This document shows positions 25,504-49,440 of a stretch of 64,000 nucleotides of DNA, piece by piece; position 1 is the stretch's first letter; every line of letters starts with the position of its first letter. Location of the stretch: positions 194,688 through 258,687 of the forward strand of contig RQTK01000154.1 of the NCBI GenBank assembly GCA_003991915.1, written 5' to 3'. Source of the stretch: Elysia chlorotica. Its lineage: Eukaryota > Mollusca > Gastropoda > Plakobranchidae. The notes below the pieces were generated by a model. That model saw only the letters and a list, made by a program, of their open reading frames with translations, did not search any database and was not told where the DNA came from. Made by a program: the position numbers and the translations under genes.

Positions 25504-26675
25504 GTAATATAAATTGATCGTGACAGTGACGAGAACTACTTAAAATCCTGGTCAAGTCATCTGATGCGGAGAGCCTGTGGTAACCTACATGGAGACCTGC
25601 GTGTAGCACAGTAGCATTGCCGACGGTTGTGCCAACCGTCCTATCTAGCTTTGTTTTTAATGTGTCACCAACTGAAAAGGTTACATTTATCTGAACCACA
25701 AAATGATAGGTTGCAGATTCGACAGTGTAGACAGTAGGAGCCGTTGAGAAGGTGATGATAATGAAATAACACTGCTGTCAGTGGCTCTCTTTTTTATGGG
25801 ATAGTGTAGGTGGTTACATTTTCACAACCACGCCCTTACATTTCGTGTTTTCTTTCTTTCTTTCTTTTTTTTTTTTTTTGGATTGCAAAACGTAGCTACA
25901 TTAAACAAGTGGCAGCCCTTCTGCTCTGATCAGTATCCCGTCTCTCCGAGTCTCTATAGATCTATCCCTCTGAGACTCTCTTTGCCTCTCTCTGTCTCTC
26001 CCTATGTCTCTGCCTATGTCCCGTCATTTCCCTCTTCCCGTTTTTTTTTTTTTTGGAAAATATAAAGGGGGTGATAATCATTTTGTTCCTATCAATCATA
26101 GAAACCTTCGTAGTTCATAATTCAATAAGCAATAATAATAGTTTTAGATCTTGAGTCTCTGGCAGTTTTGAATAGTTCCACACAGTTCTGGGAAAGTGAA
26201 GTGGGAAAGACGGTCTCCATCACAGGATATGAGGTTTCGCAAAAGTAAAAAAGTCATCCATTTACACGTTCAAAACAAAACAATCTTTCCCTTTCCATGA
26301 CAATAAGCTTAAAAAAGCGTTCACGATTGATAATTTATGTTCCCTAATCCATACCAAAAAGTTCAACGCGAATGAGAAAATACCTACCCATAGACATATA
26401 ACTAGTAGTTATATAAATCTATGTACCTACCTATTACTGTTCCATCAATGTACATTATATTAGGTTTCCCGAAACTCGCCACCATATTGCACTAGACAAG
26501 TGCATTTTTAGGAAAGAAAATAAAATGGATGCTGTTTGTACACTGCCGAAGGGCTGGTTGTGCTTCTGCGAAACTTTATATCCTGTGGTGTCCATCTTTG
26601 ACTAAAATGTCCCTAATGTTAACATTTTGTGTTCTAATCATTGAATGCACTAAACCAGGTTCTGGGCGTGTTCAT

Positions 26676-27640
26676 ACTTTCCTCCATCGCATGTTTCTCT
26701 GACAGGATCTGTCGATACTTTCCTCCATCGCATGTTTCTCTGACAGAATCTGTCGATACTTTCCTCCATCGCATGTTTCTCTGACAGGATCTGTCGATAC
26801 TTTCCTCCATCGCATGTTTCTCTGACAGGATCTGTCGATACTTTCCTCCATCGCATGTTTCTCTGACAGGATCTGTCGATACTTTCCTCCATCGCATGTT
26901 TCTCTGACAGGATCTGTCGATACTTTCCTCCATCGCATGTTTCTCTGACAGGATCTGTCGATACTTTCCTCCATCGCATGTTTCTCTGACAGGATCTGTC
27001 GTCGATACTTTCCTCCATCGCATGTTTCTCTGACAGGATCTGTCGATACTTTCCTCCATCACATGTTTCTCTGACAGGATCTGTCGATACTTTCCTCCAT
27101 CGCATGTTTCTCTGACAGGATCTGTCGATACTTTCCTCCATCGCATGTTTCTCTGACAGGATCTGTCGATACTTTCCTCCATCGCATGTTTCTCTGACAG
27201 GATCTGTCGATACTTTCCTCCATCGCATGTTTCTCTGACAGGATCTGTCGATACTTTCCTCCATCGCATGTTTCTCTGACAGGATCTGTCGATACTTTCC
27301 TCCATCGCATGTTTCTCTGACAGGATCTGTCGATACTTTCCTCCATCGCATGTTTCTCTGACAGGATCTGTCGATACTTTCCTCCATCGCATGTTTCTCT
27401 GACAGGATCTGTCGATACTTTCCTCCATCGCATGTTTCTCTGACAGGATCTGTCGATACATGTACTTTCCTCCATCACATGTTTCTCTGACAGAAAATGT
27501 CGATACTTTCCTCCATCGCATGTTTCTCTGACAGGATCTGTCGATACTTTCCTCCATCGCATGTTTCTCTGACAGGATCTGTCGATACATGTACTTTCCT
27601 CCATCGCATGTTTCTCTGACAGGATCTGTCGATACTCGTG
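26676..27640. repeat. 41-bp minisatellite, about 23 copies
   Basis: Monomer of 41 bp starting TTTCCTCCATCGCATG and containing CTGACAGGATCTGTCGATAC. Copies are almost identical. Variants carry an extra TCG (about 27001), an ATG insertion near 27458 and 27588, and GACAGAAAATGTCG near 27490. The 361-residue minus-strand reading frame across it reflects a monomer free of stops in three frames, not a gene. Confidence 0.96.
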
Positions 27641-27847
27641 GGTGTTTCCCATCAATCCTTCCCGGATGCTTGCAGCCCCTGTTGGGGCAAGCCAGGGTGT
27701 GGGTGGGTGTGAAACGCAATATGAGTCTGGCATCACAACGATTTTACATGGGGGCAGCTTTGTGTCTTCTAGAGATTTTTAATCTGATAAATTTCGGGCC
27801 CCAAATATTTTACTAGGAATCTAACACGTAGACTGGGCACCAGCGTA

Positions 27848-27908
27848 GACTGAAACCAGAGACCTCCAGCTAGCCGGTCCTCGTGGCTAAACCACTGAGC
27901 CCCCTGGC
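27848..27908 (-). repeat. tRNA-like repeat fragment
   Basis: The minus strand reads GGGGCTCAGTGGTTTAGCCA, followed by a B-box-like GGTTTCAGTC. It resembles the tRNA head of a SINE; stems are imperfect. Confidence 0.35.
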
Positions 27909-28216
27909 GGGGCAATGTCCGCGAGTGACCATCTGTGGACAAGGCTTCTGTGCGTTGGTCGCCTCGGACAATCCACTCAAACTGACAGATGTTGACATAA
28001 ATTCAAATAAAATCAACATTAAACAGGAGGCAGTTCTAGCCCTGACCCTCCCTGTCTCTCTCACACACATACATATTCATTGAAAAACGCCAACATTAGA
28101 CAGGTGGCAGTCTTTCTACTCTGCATCTGTCTTGGTAGGCCTACTCTCGTCTCTCTCTCTCTATCTCTTTGTTTCTTTGTCTCTTCTCTTCCTAAATCTC
28201 TCCCATACTCTCCGTG

Positions 28217-28217
28217 A

Positions 28218-28274
<57 letters not shown>

Positions 28275-28370
28275 GCATTCTGAGTCTCTCTTTGCCTCTC
28301 TCCAAGTCTCTCTTCATCTATGTATCTCTCTTTCTCTTTGTCTCTCTTTATCTGTCTGTCTGTTCCCACC

Positions 28371-28434
<64 letters not shown>
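28217..28434 (+). repeat. (CT)n tracts
   Basis: Two CT tracts (28219-28272 and 28373-28434) separated by impure pyrimidine-rich sequence. Confidence 0.9.
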
Positions 28435-28439
<5 letters not shown>

Positions 28440-29329
28440 CTCTTCTCTTTTTTTTCCAGCATTTTATGGATAATTAGTAATGTTTCAGCGTTCAGCGCTG
28501 GTAAGTGAGAAGATATAAAGCAATTTTCTTATTTTACGTAGCCCCACTGCCTACTACAATTCGTCCGCAATTCCAACAAAGATGGATTAGACCTACATAC
28601 ATGTATAAATATACATGTAAGATCTAATATCTAATGTGGAACGAAAGCCTTTTATATTAAATATTATGTCTATCACCGATCGTTGCTCATTCTCTAATTT
28701 TTTATATTTAAATCCGATGATGCAAATATGTTATAATTACGATATTATTGTATTCTTCTTCTTTTTTGTTGTTGTTGCTGGATACTAAGATAAATGTATA
28801 ATTTGCTGAAGTGTCTTTTGTTGGTTTGACGCAGCACACTGGCAAGAGAGTGCAACGGGAATGACTCGCTACAGTGTATTAATATGATAACAGTAACGTT
28901 ATTATGGTCATCATTATACAGCGTAATGTGGCGACACGGGGACAGATCAATACTCGCGCCGAAGACGGCGCTGTTTAGACCTAGCCTCCTCTCCCAGTGC
29001 CAGCTACGCTGCTGTTTATTATTTATGCTGTATTTACATTGTTTCCTCTTTCGGCCTCACTGGTGGTCCCATATCGGGTGAGCGGCCTAGGGCTGCATTA
29101 GTTATGAAAGAAAGAAAGGTACCAAGATATGTAATCAACCTACATCGTTGGTAGAACACAGCGCTGCATCAAAGAAGGCCTGTCCTGTAGAGGTTTCAGA
29201 CTGAGGATTCCTTACTGCTAGAGAGTACTACTACTAGCTTTCTGACTACAGCATTTGGACTATGAATGCAGAATGCTAATTTCAATGCCAAGAACCAAGT
29301 TACACATATACAAGTTACAACATACACTA

Positions 29330-29600
29330 GCATTACCAAAATACACCCACAACCAACAGAATTACAACAACCAAACCAACATACAATTATTACCACAACC
29401 AACACACACCAGTACTACCACAACCAACATACAACCGTATTGCCACAGCCAACATACACCAATCTTACCACAACCAACAAACGCCAGCATTACTACAACC
29501 AACATGCAATAATATTAACACAACCAACATAAGCTAGCATTACTGCAGTCGACGTAAACCAGTATTACCACAGCCAACATACGCTATTATTACCACAATT
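29330..29600. repeat. Degenerate ~27-bp minisatellite
   Basis: About nine decayed copies of a unit like ATTACCACAACCAACATAC plus ACCAGT, diverged 10-30% from each other. No gene. Confidence 0.8.
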
Positions 29601-30499
29601 AAAAAACGAAGCGCACCACTCCCCCGCCATCCATGTCCTCCTTTTGCTATTTATAACTTTATAGATTTTTCTTTTTATATAAATATTATCTTTACATTTA
29701 TCTTTAATTTTCCCGTCCTTCTTTTCCTTCACCCATTTTCTCCATGTCCCTCTCTCCCTCCGCTTTTCCCACCCTCTCTCCCTCCATATAATTCGCCATC
29801 ATCCCTCTCCTCCCGTAATACCCCATTCTTGACCATCACTTGTTTGTTCTCCAACCACCAGACTGCCCTGACCACCCCAGAACGACACAGATCTAGATCT
29901 AGACTGGACCTGTCCAACTTGCCGTCGACCTGCCAGAGCCCAGTCAATGCCGTAGGGCGGGGCACTCACAAGGTGAGAACTGCTGCGAGCAGCTAGCCAA
30001 GCTTTGAGTACCATTGATTTGGTTGGCAGTTTCATCTCAAAGTGACGTGACTTCAACTCCAAATCCGTGCGTCTTTTCGCTCAATAAGACTAAGACTTAT
30101 ATTTGAAAAAAAACAAAACAAAAACAAAAACCAACGCCAACAAAAAAAAGAATAACAGGGGAAAAAAGAAATAATAAAAATAGCTTCGAACGTGCCGGGT
30201 GCCTCGGTCGTAACTCTATCGCCCGGAAATAAACAAGATCTAAATTTGAGCAGCCGAATTGGTCGCCAGCTCCAAGCGAGGCCCGGTTGTTCAGGAAAGC
30301 AGACGACCCAAGACCGGAAGCTCCTTGTTCCACGCAAGCCGCTCTGGGATTGGGACTCCGGTTAATTTGTCCAATCCGTCTTTGGACTGTGACGGGAGGC
30401 CAGAGGATGCGGACTATTGATTTAGCTGTGTGAAGGGGGGAATCCCGCAGGATGACGGGAACTCGCCACAGCAGATCTAACCCAAGGCCCGCGGCGGCC

Positions 30500-41408
<10,909 letters not shown>

Positions 41409-42362
41409 GACGCCTTCTAGGCAGGTCATAGCTGGAGGCTTATAGCGAACCCATGCGTGTCCGATCGATTCGTACAACCCCCGGACGACAGTCCGTCTAG
41501 ATGTGGATATGTCTGGTGGTCCCAGCATGCTCCTGGCTTTCACGGGGATTTCGCCCTCTAGAGATCAATGTACCAATCTAGATTCTTGATCTCAGCCTAA
41601 ATTGACAATGTACCGCACATGATTTTCACATGAACAGGTTTACTAGCTTTATGTAACAAGTTTCTAGGATATATTTATAAACTAAAAAACTAGATATGTC
41701 ATTCTAGCTTTAAAAGTCACTTTGGTCAGTGAAATGAGCATTTCTCAGCAGCAGGTTGACCCCATGAAAGTTAATGGACAATATGCTTGAAACATGTAGA
41801 CTTTATAAACTTTCAAAACTTAGAACTTTTGTTCCAGAACCAAGATAAAAAGATAAACACTCTTGCTCTATCTATGCTCTAATGAATTATTGCTTTGTGC
41901 TATTTAAGCCCAATATACAGAGCAGGCAAAGTCATAAACAAAGGGTCTCTCAGTGATTGTCTGTTTTATCATTGTTGATGGAAGGCTTAACAGATCTCAG
42001 GTCGCAGTAAATGATTGAAGAGTTTCTCTCCAGACCAAGGTTCACAGAGTTTGAAGCAGAAATCAGCTATAAACACCGCAGCAAGGGCACACAAGCTTCT
42101 TCAGTGCAAAATACATGTGGTGTAGAATCAAGGAGACTAGAGATATATCTAAAATGTAGATTTATGATTAGTATCATATTGTACAATCTCATGGACCATA
42201 TTTTCCAATCTTTCACCCTTCTCTTTACATTATTGATCTTTAGATAGAGAAATGATAATCAGAGAAAAAAGCAGTTGGCCTTTCTATATGGCTCCAAAAT
42301 TTGTTTAAAAAAAACAAAAAACTTGTGTAGATTTGATTTGATGAGAAAAATTCTTTTACTTT

Positions 42363-42368
42363 AATAAA
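42363..42368 (+). terminator. Candidate poly(A) signal of membrane-adaptor gene
   Basis: AATAAA about 955 bp past the stop, followed by a GTGTGTC element. Another AATAAA lies at 44583. Either could end the transcript. Confidence 0.4.
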
Positions 42369-42849
42369 GTGTGTCTTGAAATGAACATTACAATCATTAT
42401 TGTTATTCTCGGCCAATACTGAATATCCTTCTTCACAAAACCTTTATATGATAGAGGCAGGTCCTCAAATTTAGAATATTGGATAATCTTTAAAATGTTT
42501 TTCAATAACTTAAAAACCTTGATGTGAGTAAAGATGCAATGGCATTTTTATGTTTCTGTACATTCCACTTCTGTTGTTTGTTATTAATTTTGTTTTGCCT
42601 ACACAATCGTCCTTTATTGGGAAAGCCAGCCCTACGCACATTTGTACATATTACATTTTTTATAAAAATAAGAATCTTATATTGCATGCAGTGGTGCTTT
42701 CTGGCACATGATTTGTCTACAACCTATATACTGTACGGTAGAAAGTGTACACATTCCCTTAATTGGAGTCCCATGATTTGAAAATGGGTGGACATATTTA
42801 CGACGTGGACGTACATACTGTCAAAATGGCCCACTTACTTGAAAGGTCG

Positions 42850-43025
42850 CCTGTATGACAGTTTTACCGGCATGGTTCGAGAGTTGCATTAGTCTCTATG
42901 AGAGTTTTACCTGCAATTAAAATTTTGCCTGTGTGTATGAGAATTGTACCTACTTGTGTAAGAGTTTTGCCTGTGTTTATAAAAGATTTACCTGCGTAGC
43001 GAGAGTTTATCTCTGTTTCTGTCGT
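42850..43025. repeat. Degenerate ~33-bp repeat in 3' region
   Basis: About five decayed copies of a unit like GAGAGTTTTACCTG / AGAGTTTTGCCTGTGT, downstream of the first poly(A) signal. Confidence 0.55.
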
Positions 43026-43679
43026 TTTCATTGTTCATATCGCCCCTCCCTTGAGTTGCTGCATGCACTGTACAAACCATCCTATTTTTTAACACTAATC
43101 ATTTTGTGAACATTGATATAAATATGTAAATATCTAGACCTAACGTCTTAAGTAATGTCCACAAGAGAGTAGACCTAGACAGTCCTTTTTAGTACAAGGA
43201 ATTAAAAGTTAAAAAATAGTGACATGTTACAATAATTATTGTGAGGTTTTTAAAAACCATGTTATCTTTATTTTAATCTTGTGTAAAAAAAAATCATTGT
43301 ACTAAGACAGATTTTCCCTCTTTGGAAGGAACACAATTTTGTTCTCTGTTTTAGATCTCTATAATAATAAGTTATCTCCCAGACGTATGTATTTTTACTG
43401 CAGATGTTTTCTCATTGATAACTGTACATGCTATAGTTGTGCCGTGAGCCTTTCAATTGACACCAACTGTAAAGTTTTATTTTTATCTTTTTGTGGAAAA
43501 CATTGTGATGGTTACTTTAACTCTTATGGACATTTTTTTTCATATTATACAAAGTTTTTAAACATTTTATTTTTTTAGACTGATTAACAGATGAGATTGA
43601 CTATTTGCTCATCCCCTTTTACTATGTATAGCAGTTTCAAGTTGGATTAGTTTTTGTCTCAAAGAATTCTTTACAGAGG

Positions 43680-43757
43680 TAGGAGTGCCAACTGAGATTT
43701 GAACCAAGGATCTCTTGCCTGTCGGTCTAGAGAATAACCACCTGAACAGCAAACACC
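43680..43757 (-). repeat. Second-type tRNA-like repeat (minus)
   Basis: Plus-strand GTGCCAACTGAGATTTGAAC followed by CAAGGATCTCTTG matches the heads near 36893, 47365 and 56395. The stems do not make a functional tRNA. Confidence 0.5.
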
Positions 43758-45415
43758 ATTTTTGTGCTGCAGACTCAGAGGTCTGTGAAGAAACGGTACC
43801 AAATGATTGACTTGTACTGTAAATATGTTACATTATAGCTGCCCTAAAATGCTTCAAAAACTACATGTATATGAGAACATTTTTCGTAGAAAAATTGTAA
43901 TGGTGGCCAGGACATAATCATTTATTTTTTTTCGTCAATATTCTGGTATAAAAACTGCTTAGTTTTATACAAACACTTTATTATCGAACGTATTATTGAA
44001 AAAGGGCTATCCTGAGTGATGAAAATCAAGAAAATGTCATATTTGTGTAGATATGATTTTGCTCCCCCGGATCAAAATTTGTTTTCCTGATGCAGTGTAC
44101 CAAAGGTTTTTCTCATGTGTTATTTATCACTTTTTTAGACCAGTAAAATGTCAATTTTTTTGTACAGCAATGATGCCTTACACATAGACAATTGTAGCTA
44201 TTTATAATTCCTTGAAGTGAATGTAACTTAACAATATATTTGTCCAGCCAGTTACATTTCCATCCGAGGACTCTGTTTCATACAAGTTAAATAATGTAAT
44301 ATAAAAATATATCGCTTTAGAGAAAATATTCTATAAGGTAGAAGAGTTGACATTTGCAACCATCCATACCAGTACTTGCACATGTATGCTTGTTTTAATG
44401 CTGTTCTCACAATGGATAGCCTTCTTTTCACGTTCCTTTTATTTATTTATTTTTTTTTTAAGAAAAAATAATGTTGCTGAATTCCGCATGGAAAGTGGTG
44501 GCAACTTCTTCACACATGCTGGTTGTTACGTACAATCATGATCCGAACTCTTGGCTTTCCTACTTTCCGCTGAAGCTTGTCTAATAAAAACTTTACTTTT
44601 AAGTCTGAGCTAGCAAGAGGTCATTTCAAGATGCAATGCCAAAAAAATAGGAAAGAAAGAAAACACCCTAGATATAAACCCATATATTGAAAACGAAAAC
44701 CACCCTTTGATAACCCCACACACTGTATTATCTTTTTAATTTTGAGTTAATTTCAAGTTCCCAGAAATATGTCAAATGTAAGCAACATTTCACGTCACCA
44801 TTACCATTTCCCGTTTTATTCACCGTTTCTGTATCTTACATCAAAAAATGAAGAGCAAAGAAAGAAGAAGTGAAAGTGTAAATACAAAGATTAATGTGAT
44901 GGAAAAAAGTGGATGAACAGAAAAAAATACAAAAAAATAGAAGCTTTATCAAGCTCTTTTGGATTGGCAAGGCAGGAAGGGTAGCCATACCAAGTGCCAT
45001 TAAATAATATTATACCATTATTATACATGACTGTGTAAAGCGCAGGATAATAGGGTTATCACAAGCTGATACTGTTAGTACGTTACGGTTGTTTCTTTTT
45101 TTTCCTCCAGTATTTTCTATAAGCTGGTGCTGTTTTTGCCTGCGAGTTTGGTACATTGGTATGATCTGCTGAAGGAGAGCATTATCTAAAGAATTGTAAA
45201 AGCTTAATTTTTGTCCGTGTTGTTTTGTTTTGTTTAATATTTTTTCCTGACATCTTTTCAGATCACCATTTGTTATTGATACAACTTTCGTAAATTAAAA
45301 ATTAGATTGTGATTCCAAAATATACAAGTTACATTGACATGTAAGAAATAGAAGGAATGCCAGTCGTTGTAGTCAAGGGTGAGTTGTTATAAAACATTTT
45401 TAGCACACCACTAAT
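43758..45415. other. Intergenic/3' region, no gene recognised
   Basis: AT-rich sequence with scattered poly-A/T runs and a second AATAAA at 44583. No exon or RNA gene seen. Confidence 0.45.
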
Positions 45416-45464
45416 CTTCCTTGTTAACTCTTACTCTCTTTCCCTCTCTCCCTCTCTCCCTCCT

Positions 45465-45577
<113 letters not shown>

Positions 45578-46242
45578 GTTGTATCTTTCCAATTTTTTTT
45601 CGAGTGACACACTGCACTTTCACTTGTGAGCGAAGCTCATTGAAACGTGAACTTCCAAAACAACTAATTTAACACATTACATGTATATTGAAACCTTTAG
45701 TGTATATAACGATGTCAAAAAGCTGTAAATTTACATAATACATGTACTGAGATATTGCGTGTGAATTTTTATCTCGGCTTTCCTGATACAGAGCTGTCGT
45801 GCTGCAGGTCCAAGTGCCTGTGCTTTAGATAACAATGAAACCAAAATCCAAAACATTCCATTCCAGTGAATTGCCCCTGCAAGCCAAACTTGTGAAAGAC
45901 ATTAGCGCTGGCTCTCATACAATTCGCTTTATTTTTGTTTCCTCATCCAGCATGCATTTTCCGCTTGCTCTTTGTATTATATGCGCCTATTAAGTAGATA
46001 AAAATTACCTTATATTAGTTTAGATATCCTTTAGGTCTCACAAAAAACCCACGCGCAGACGGGGCCACAAGGGTTCGAATTGCGGACACCCTGAATCCCA
46101 ACTGACTGGGTTACCGGCGCTTTTTCTACATGACTGGTTTAGCACGGCGTATGTTACTTAAGCGGTCTACATGTGTATATAACGATAATAATCAATTAAT
46201 TTAACTTAGGCAACGAGTGATGAGCAGTAAACCGTGCAAATT

Positions 46243-46395
46243 CAATTGCCAGATTTCTTCTCCTACTGGTAGGGTCGGTGTCAATATAATGTGACCGTCT
46301 GAGACAGGGGTTCCGGTATGCCCGCACTGGCTCATGTGTGACAGCACGAAATATTGTCAGATGTCAGTCTTAGGACCCCTCGCCGTATATGATCC
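46243..46395 (+). mobile_element. Diverged SINE, headless
   Basis: Body words CCTACTGGTAGGGTCGGTGT, AATATAATGTGACCGTCTGA and ATTGTCAGATGTCAGTCTTA in family order. Head and tail not recognisable. Confidence 0.7.
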
Positions 46396-47004
46396 TATCT
46401 GGGAACTTAGGATAGGTAAAAGTAAGCGAGAGCTTCTCTTGTACAGAGGACAGCCCCGCACTGATTAGCCTGGAGGCTCCCTGCTGTGTCAGGACATGCC
46501 CCAGTGGAGAACGATTTCTGAAAGCTCATTTTCAGTGTTGGAGCTTTTTTTTCTAATTTCTTGTTCTTTGCACAAATTTCTATTGGTGCTATAAATAGAA
46601 ATCTGCGGTTCTGTGGTTACATATTACGATTTCACGGGCCATTCAGACTGGACTTTTTGGTCTATGAAAGAAGTAAATGTGTTGAGTAATGAGTAAAACC
46701 CTCATAGCAAAACCTCACTGCTCCTTTATTTTGGTTTCTTTTTTTTTTTCTTTTTTTTTTTTAATCATTTATGCGACGCGATTTCATGTTATGAGTATTC
46801 TATTTTTTAAAGAAGAGCAATGATTGTGAAAATGAGAAAATGTTATTCCAAGTTAAACTTCTTTTCTCTTCTCTACAACGCTTTCAAACTACGCCAGCGG
46901 GTGAACATTTTCACGTCATATCTGAACGTTTTCTGAACATGAAATGATGAAGTTGGGGTGCATACCCAGTGGATCCGCCTCAGTTCCCGGCGAGTTGGCT
47001 TTTG

Positions 47005-47145
47005 GTCCGCTGAGACAGGAGTCATGGTATCCCCGCCCTGTCTCCTGTGTGGCAGCACATAAAATTGTCAGACGTCCGTCTTGGGGCCCGTCCACAATAT
47101 AGCCTATATAGTGCTGTTACGTTAAACCAACCCAACCAACCTTCC
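47005..47145 (+). mobile_element. SINE, 5'-truncated
   Basis: Close match to the family body from CTGAGACAGGAGTCATGG to the (AACC)n tail. Head and first part of the body absent. Confidence 0.85.
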
Positions 47146-47359
47146 TTGACACAGGAGCCTCGGTGAAGAGAAAGCATGCACTGGGGCTCGGCTGTCAAAA
47201 CACAATTATAGCTAATCTGGTTACACACCAAATCTTCACTGAACGGTCGCGGAACTGAAGCGGATCCACGGTGTGAGCACCCTCAGTCCTAGAGCCTTAT
47301 ATCCCCATGATTAGTTATACGTCCCCTTAGATTTTCAGAGGATCATAATTATGTGGATA

Positions 47360-47445
47360 TGAGGGCGCCAACTAAGATTCAAACCTCGGACCTCATGTTC
47401 CCCAGTCCAGAGCACTAACCATTTGGCTCTATAGCCACCCGCTTT
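47360..47445 (-). repeat. Second-type tRNA-like repeat (minus)
   Basis: In minus sense: GGGTGGCTATAGAGCCAAAT, a GTTAGTGCTCTGG arm and B box GGTTTGAATCT. Looks like a complete tRNA head of a SINE family different from the main one. Confidence 0.55.
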
Positions 47446-48099
47446 ACACACTCGCATTGGATAAACAAACAAGAACTGTCTCGACAGTTCCTTCAAACGC
47501 GAATTTAAACAACAAAATTTTAATATGAAAGCTGACTATGAGTGTATTTGAATCGTTATTTTCATGTTTCATTATGAAAACGAAGCTTCTATATTCTCAT
47601 TTAACCTATTCCCGTGTTATCTTCCTGGTATCTATGATACGCCTATACAAGTTTTCTAGTAAATATGGCAAATTGGCAAACTAACTAAGGTATTGTTTTG
47701 GCTTAAAACTTTCATTATCTACACGATACAGCACCTACACATGTTCTTTCTTTCTAATTTCTTTTTATTGAGTATATGGGGTAAACATAACATAACACCG
47801 CCATCTAGATAAGTTTTCGGAAATATGGTTTTGTTTTCGCTGCCTCTTTTTTGTTCTTTCCTGTGTTTATGTAAAAGAGATGTTTTCTTTTCATTCCATT
47901 TCCCGTCTATAAGATGTATTGTTTGGTCTTGCTTTGTTCTTTCGTCTTTGTTCACCTAATCTCACGTTATCAGTAAACAATGTTGATGACTTTTCCTGAA
48001 CATCTCCTTAAAACCCTAAAAACGAAAATGAATAAAACTATTTTTATCGCTAAGCCTAAAGCTCTTCCGTTTATTTTGTTAGCGTGGGTGTTTTGGGGT

Positions 48100-48171
48100 T
48101 GGTTGTAGTCGTTGTTGTTGTTGTTGTTTTGTTGGGTTTTTTTGTTTGTTTGGTGTGTTTTTGGTTTGTTT

Positions 48172-48222
<51 letters not shown>

Positions 48223-48246
48223 TGTTGTTTGTTTGTTTGTTGTTGT
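48100..48246. repeat. (TTG)n-rich tract running into gap
   Basis: TTG trinucleotides with GTTT interruptions up to the gap. The Val/Leu/Cys or Gln-rich frames are repeat artefacts. Confidence 0.9.
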
Positions 48247-48478
48247 NNNNNNNNNNNNNNNNNNNNNNNNNNNNNNNNNNNNNNNNNNNNNNNNNNNNNN
48301 NNNNNNNNNNNNNNNNNNNNNNNNNNNNNNNNNNNNNNNNNNNNNNNNNNNNNNNNNNNNNNNNNNNNNNNNNNNNNNNNNNNNNNNNNNNNNNNNNNNN
48401 NNNNNNNNNNNNNNNNNNNNNNNNNNNNNNNNNNNNNNNNNNNNNNNNNNNNNNNNNNNNNNNNNNNNNNNNNNNNNN
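48247..48478. other. Assembly gap (n)
   Basis: 232 n between a TTG repeat and a CT repeat. Confidence 0.99.

Positions 48479-48519
<41 letters not shown>
48479..48519 (+). repeat. (CT)n microsatellite at gap edge
   Basis: CT repeat emerging from the gap. Confidence 0.95.
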
Positions 48520-48522
<3 letters not shown>

Positions 48523-49261
48523 AACTACTCCCAATATCTCTCTATATAATTGAATTCGTCTCAAACTTAGACATGCGATCGAATCCAAACCGCTCCACCC
48601 TAAAATCCCGAATTTTACAGTAAAATTGCAAATGGGCCAGAACATTTTAGAGTCATAAAACATCAAACGCCTAAATCAATTTTTAATTAATCAATGGTAT
48701 CAACCATAATTATCAATCCATCTTATTTTTACCGCGACTACCGGCCGAAATCTATTGAATAGTTATAGAAAAAATGAGGTGCGTTCAACAGAAAAAAGTA
48801 AAAAAAATTCACACAAATGCCAGTTACAATAGAATCATTAGAGAGGGATACTAGGAAAAGGGTTCAAAATTAACTTCGCCTGAAATGACCATAACATGAT
48901 ATGTATGCTTGACAATCAGCCGTTCCTCGCGTAAAGTCGGGTTGTGAAAGTTACACCATGCATTGCCCAACCTGCATTTTATCGTATTTAAAATGTAATT
49001 GAACGTGCTGAGATTTGTGTATGAATGAAATCTCTCTGGGTAAGCTTTCAATTGCTGGAAAAGATGGTGATATTCTCCGTCAAGTCTTCTACTTTTGTTT
49101 ACTTCGTGAAGCTGTTTGTTCTCTTTGTTTCAGTGTAGAAGAAACCTGGTGAAGATACTTTCTGCCACCAAAACGTCTTCTTCAAATGAATAAGCCATAT
49201 TGACAACTGGTACGGTATTGCTGCATGTCTATGTTCACTAGACTTCCAGTGTGACTTTGCC

Positions 49262-49440
49262 GCCGCCCAGCAAACCGAATTCCGCCTCTAGGCACCGCGA
49301 TTGCCGCCCAGCAAACCGAATTCCGCCTCTTGGCACCGCGATTGCCGCCCAGCAAACCGAATTCCGCCTCTAGGCACCGCGATTGCCGCCCAGCAAACCG
49401 AATTCCGCCTCTAGGCACCGCGATTGCTGCCGCTCAGCAA
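49262..49440. repeat. 41-bp minisatellite, about 4.3 copies
   Basis: GC-rich monomer of 41 bp starting GCCGCCCAGCAAACCGAATT. Unrelated in sequence to the array at 26676 although the period is the same. Confidence 0.95.

Noticed and set aside
26634-27736. 361-residue and overlapping minus-strand frames as a repetitive protein gene
   Set aside because: They arise from the 41-bp minisatellite lacking stops; several shifted versions are equally open and no start, splice or domain support exists.
48079-48666. Poly-Gln/Val/Leu frames around the gap
   Set aside because: TTG repeat and n, not coding.
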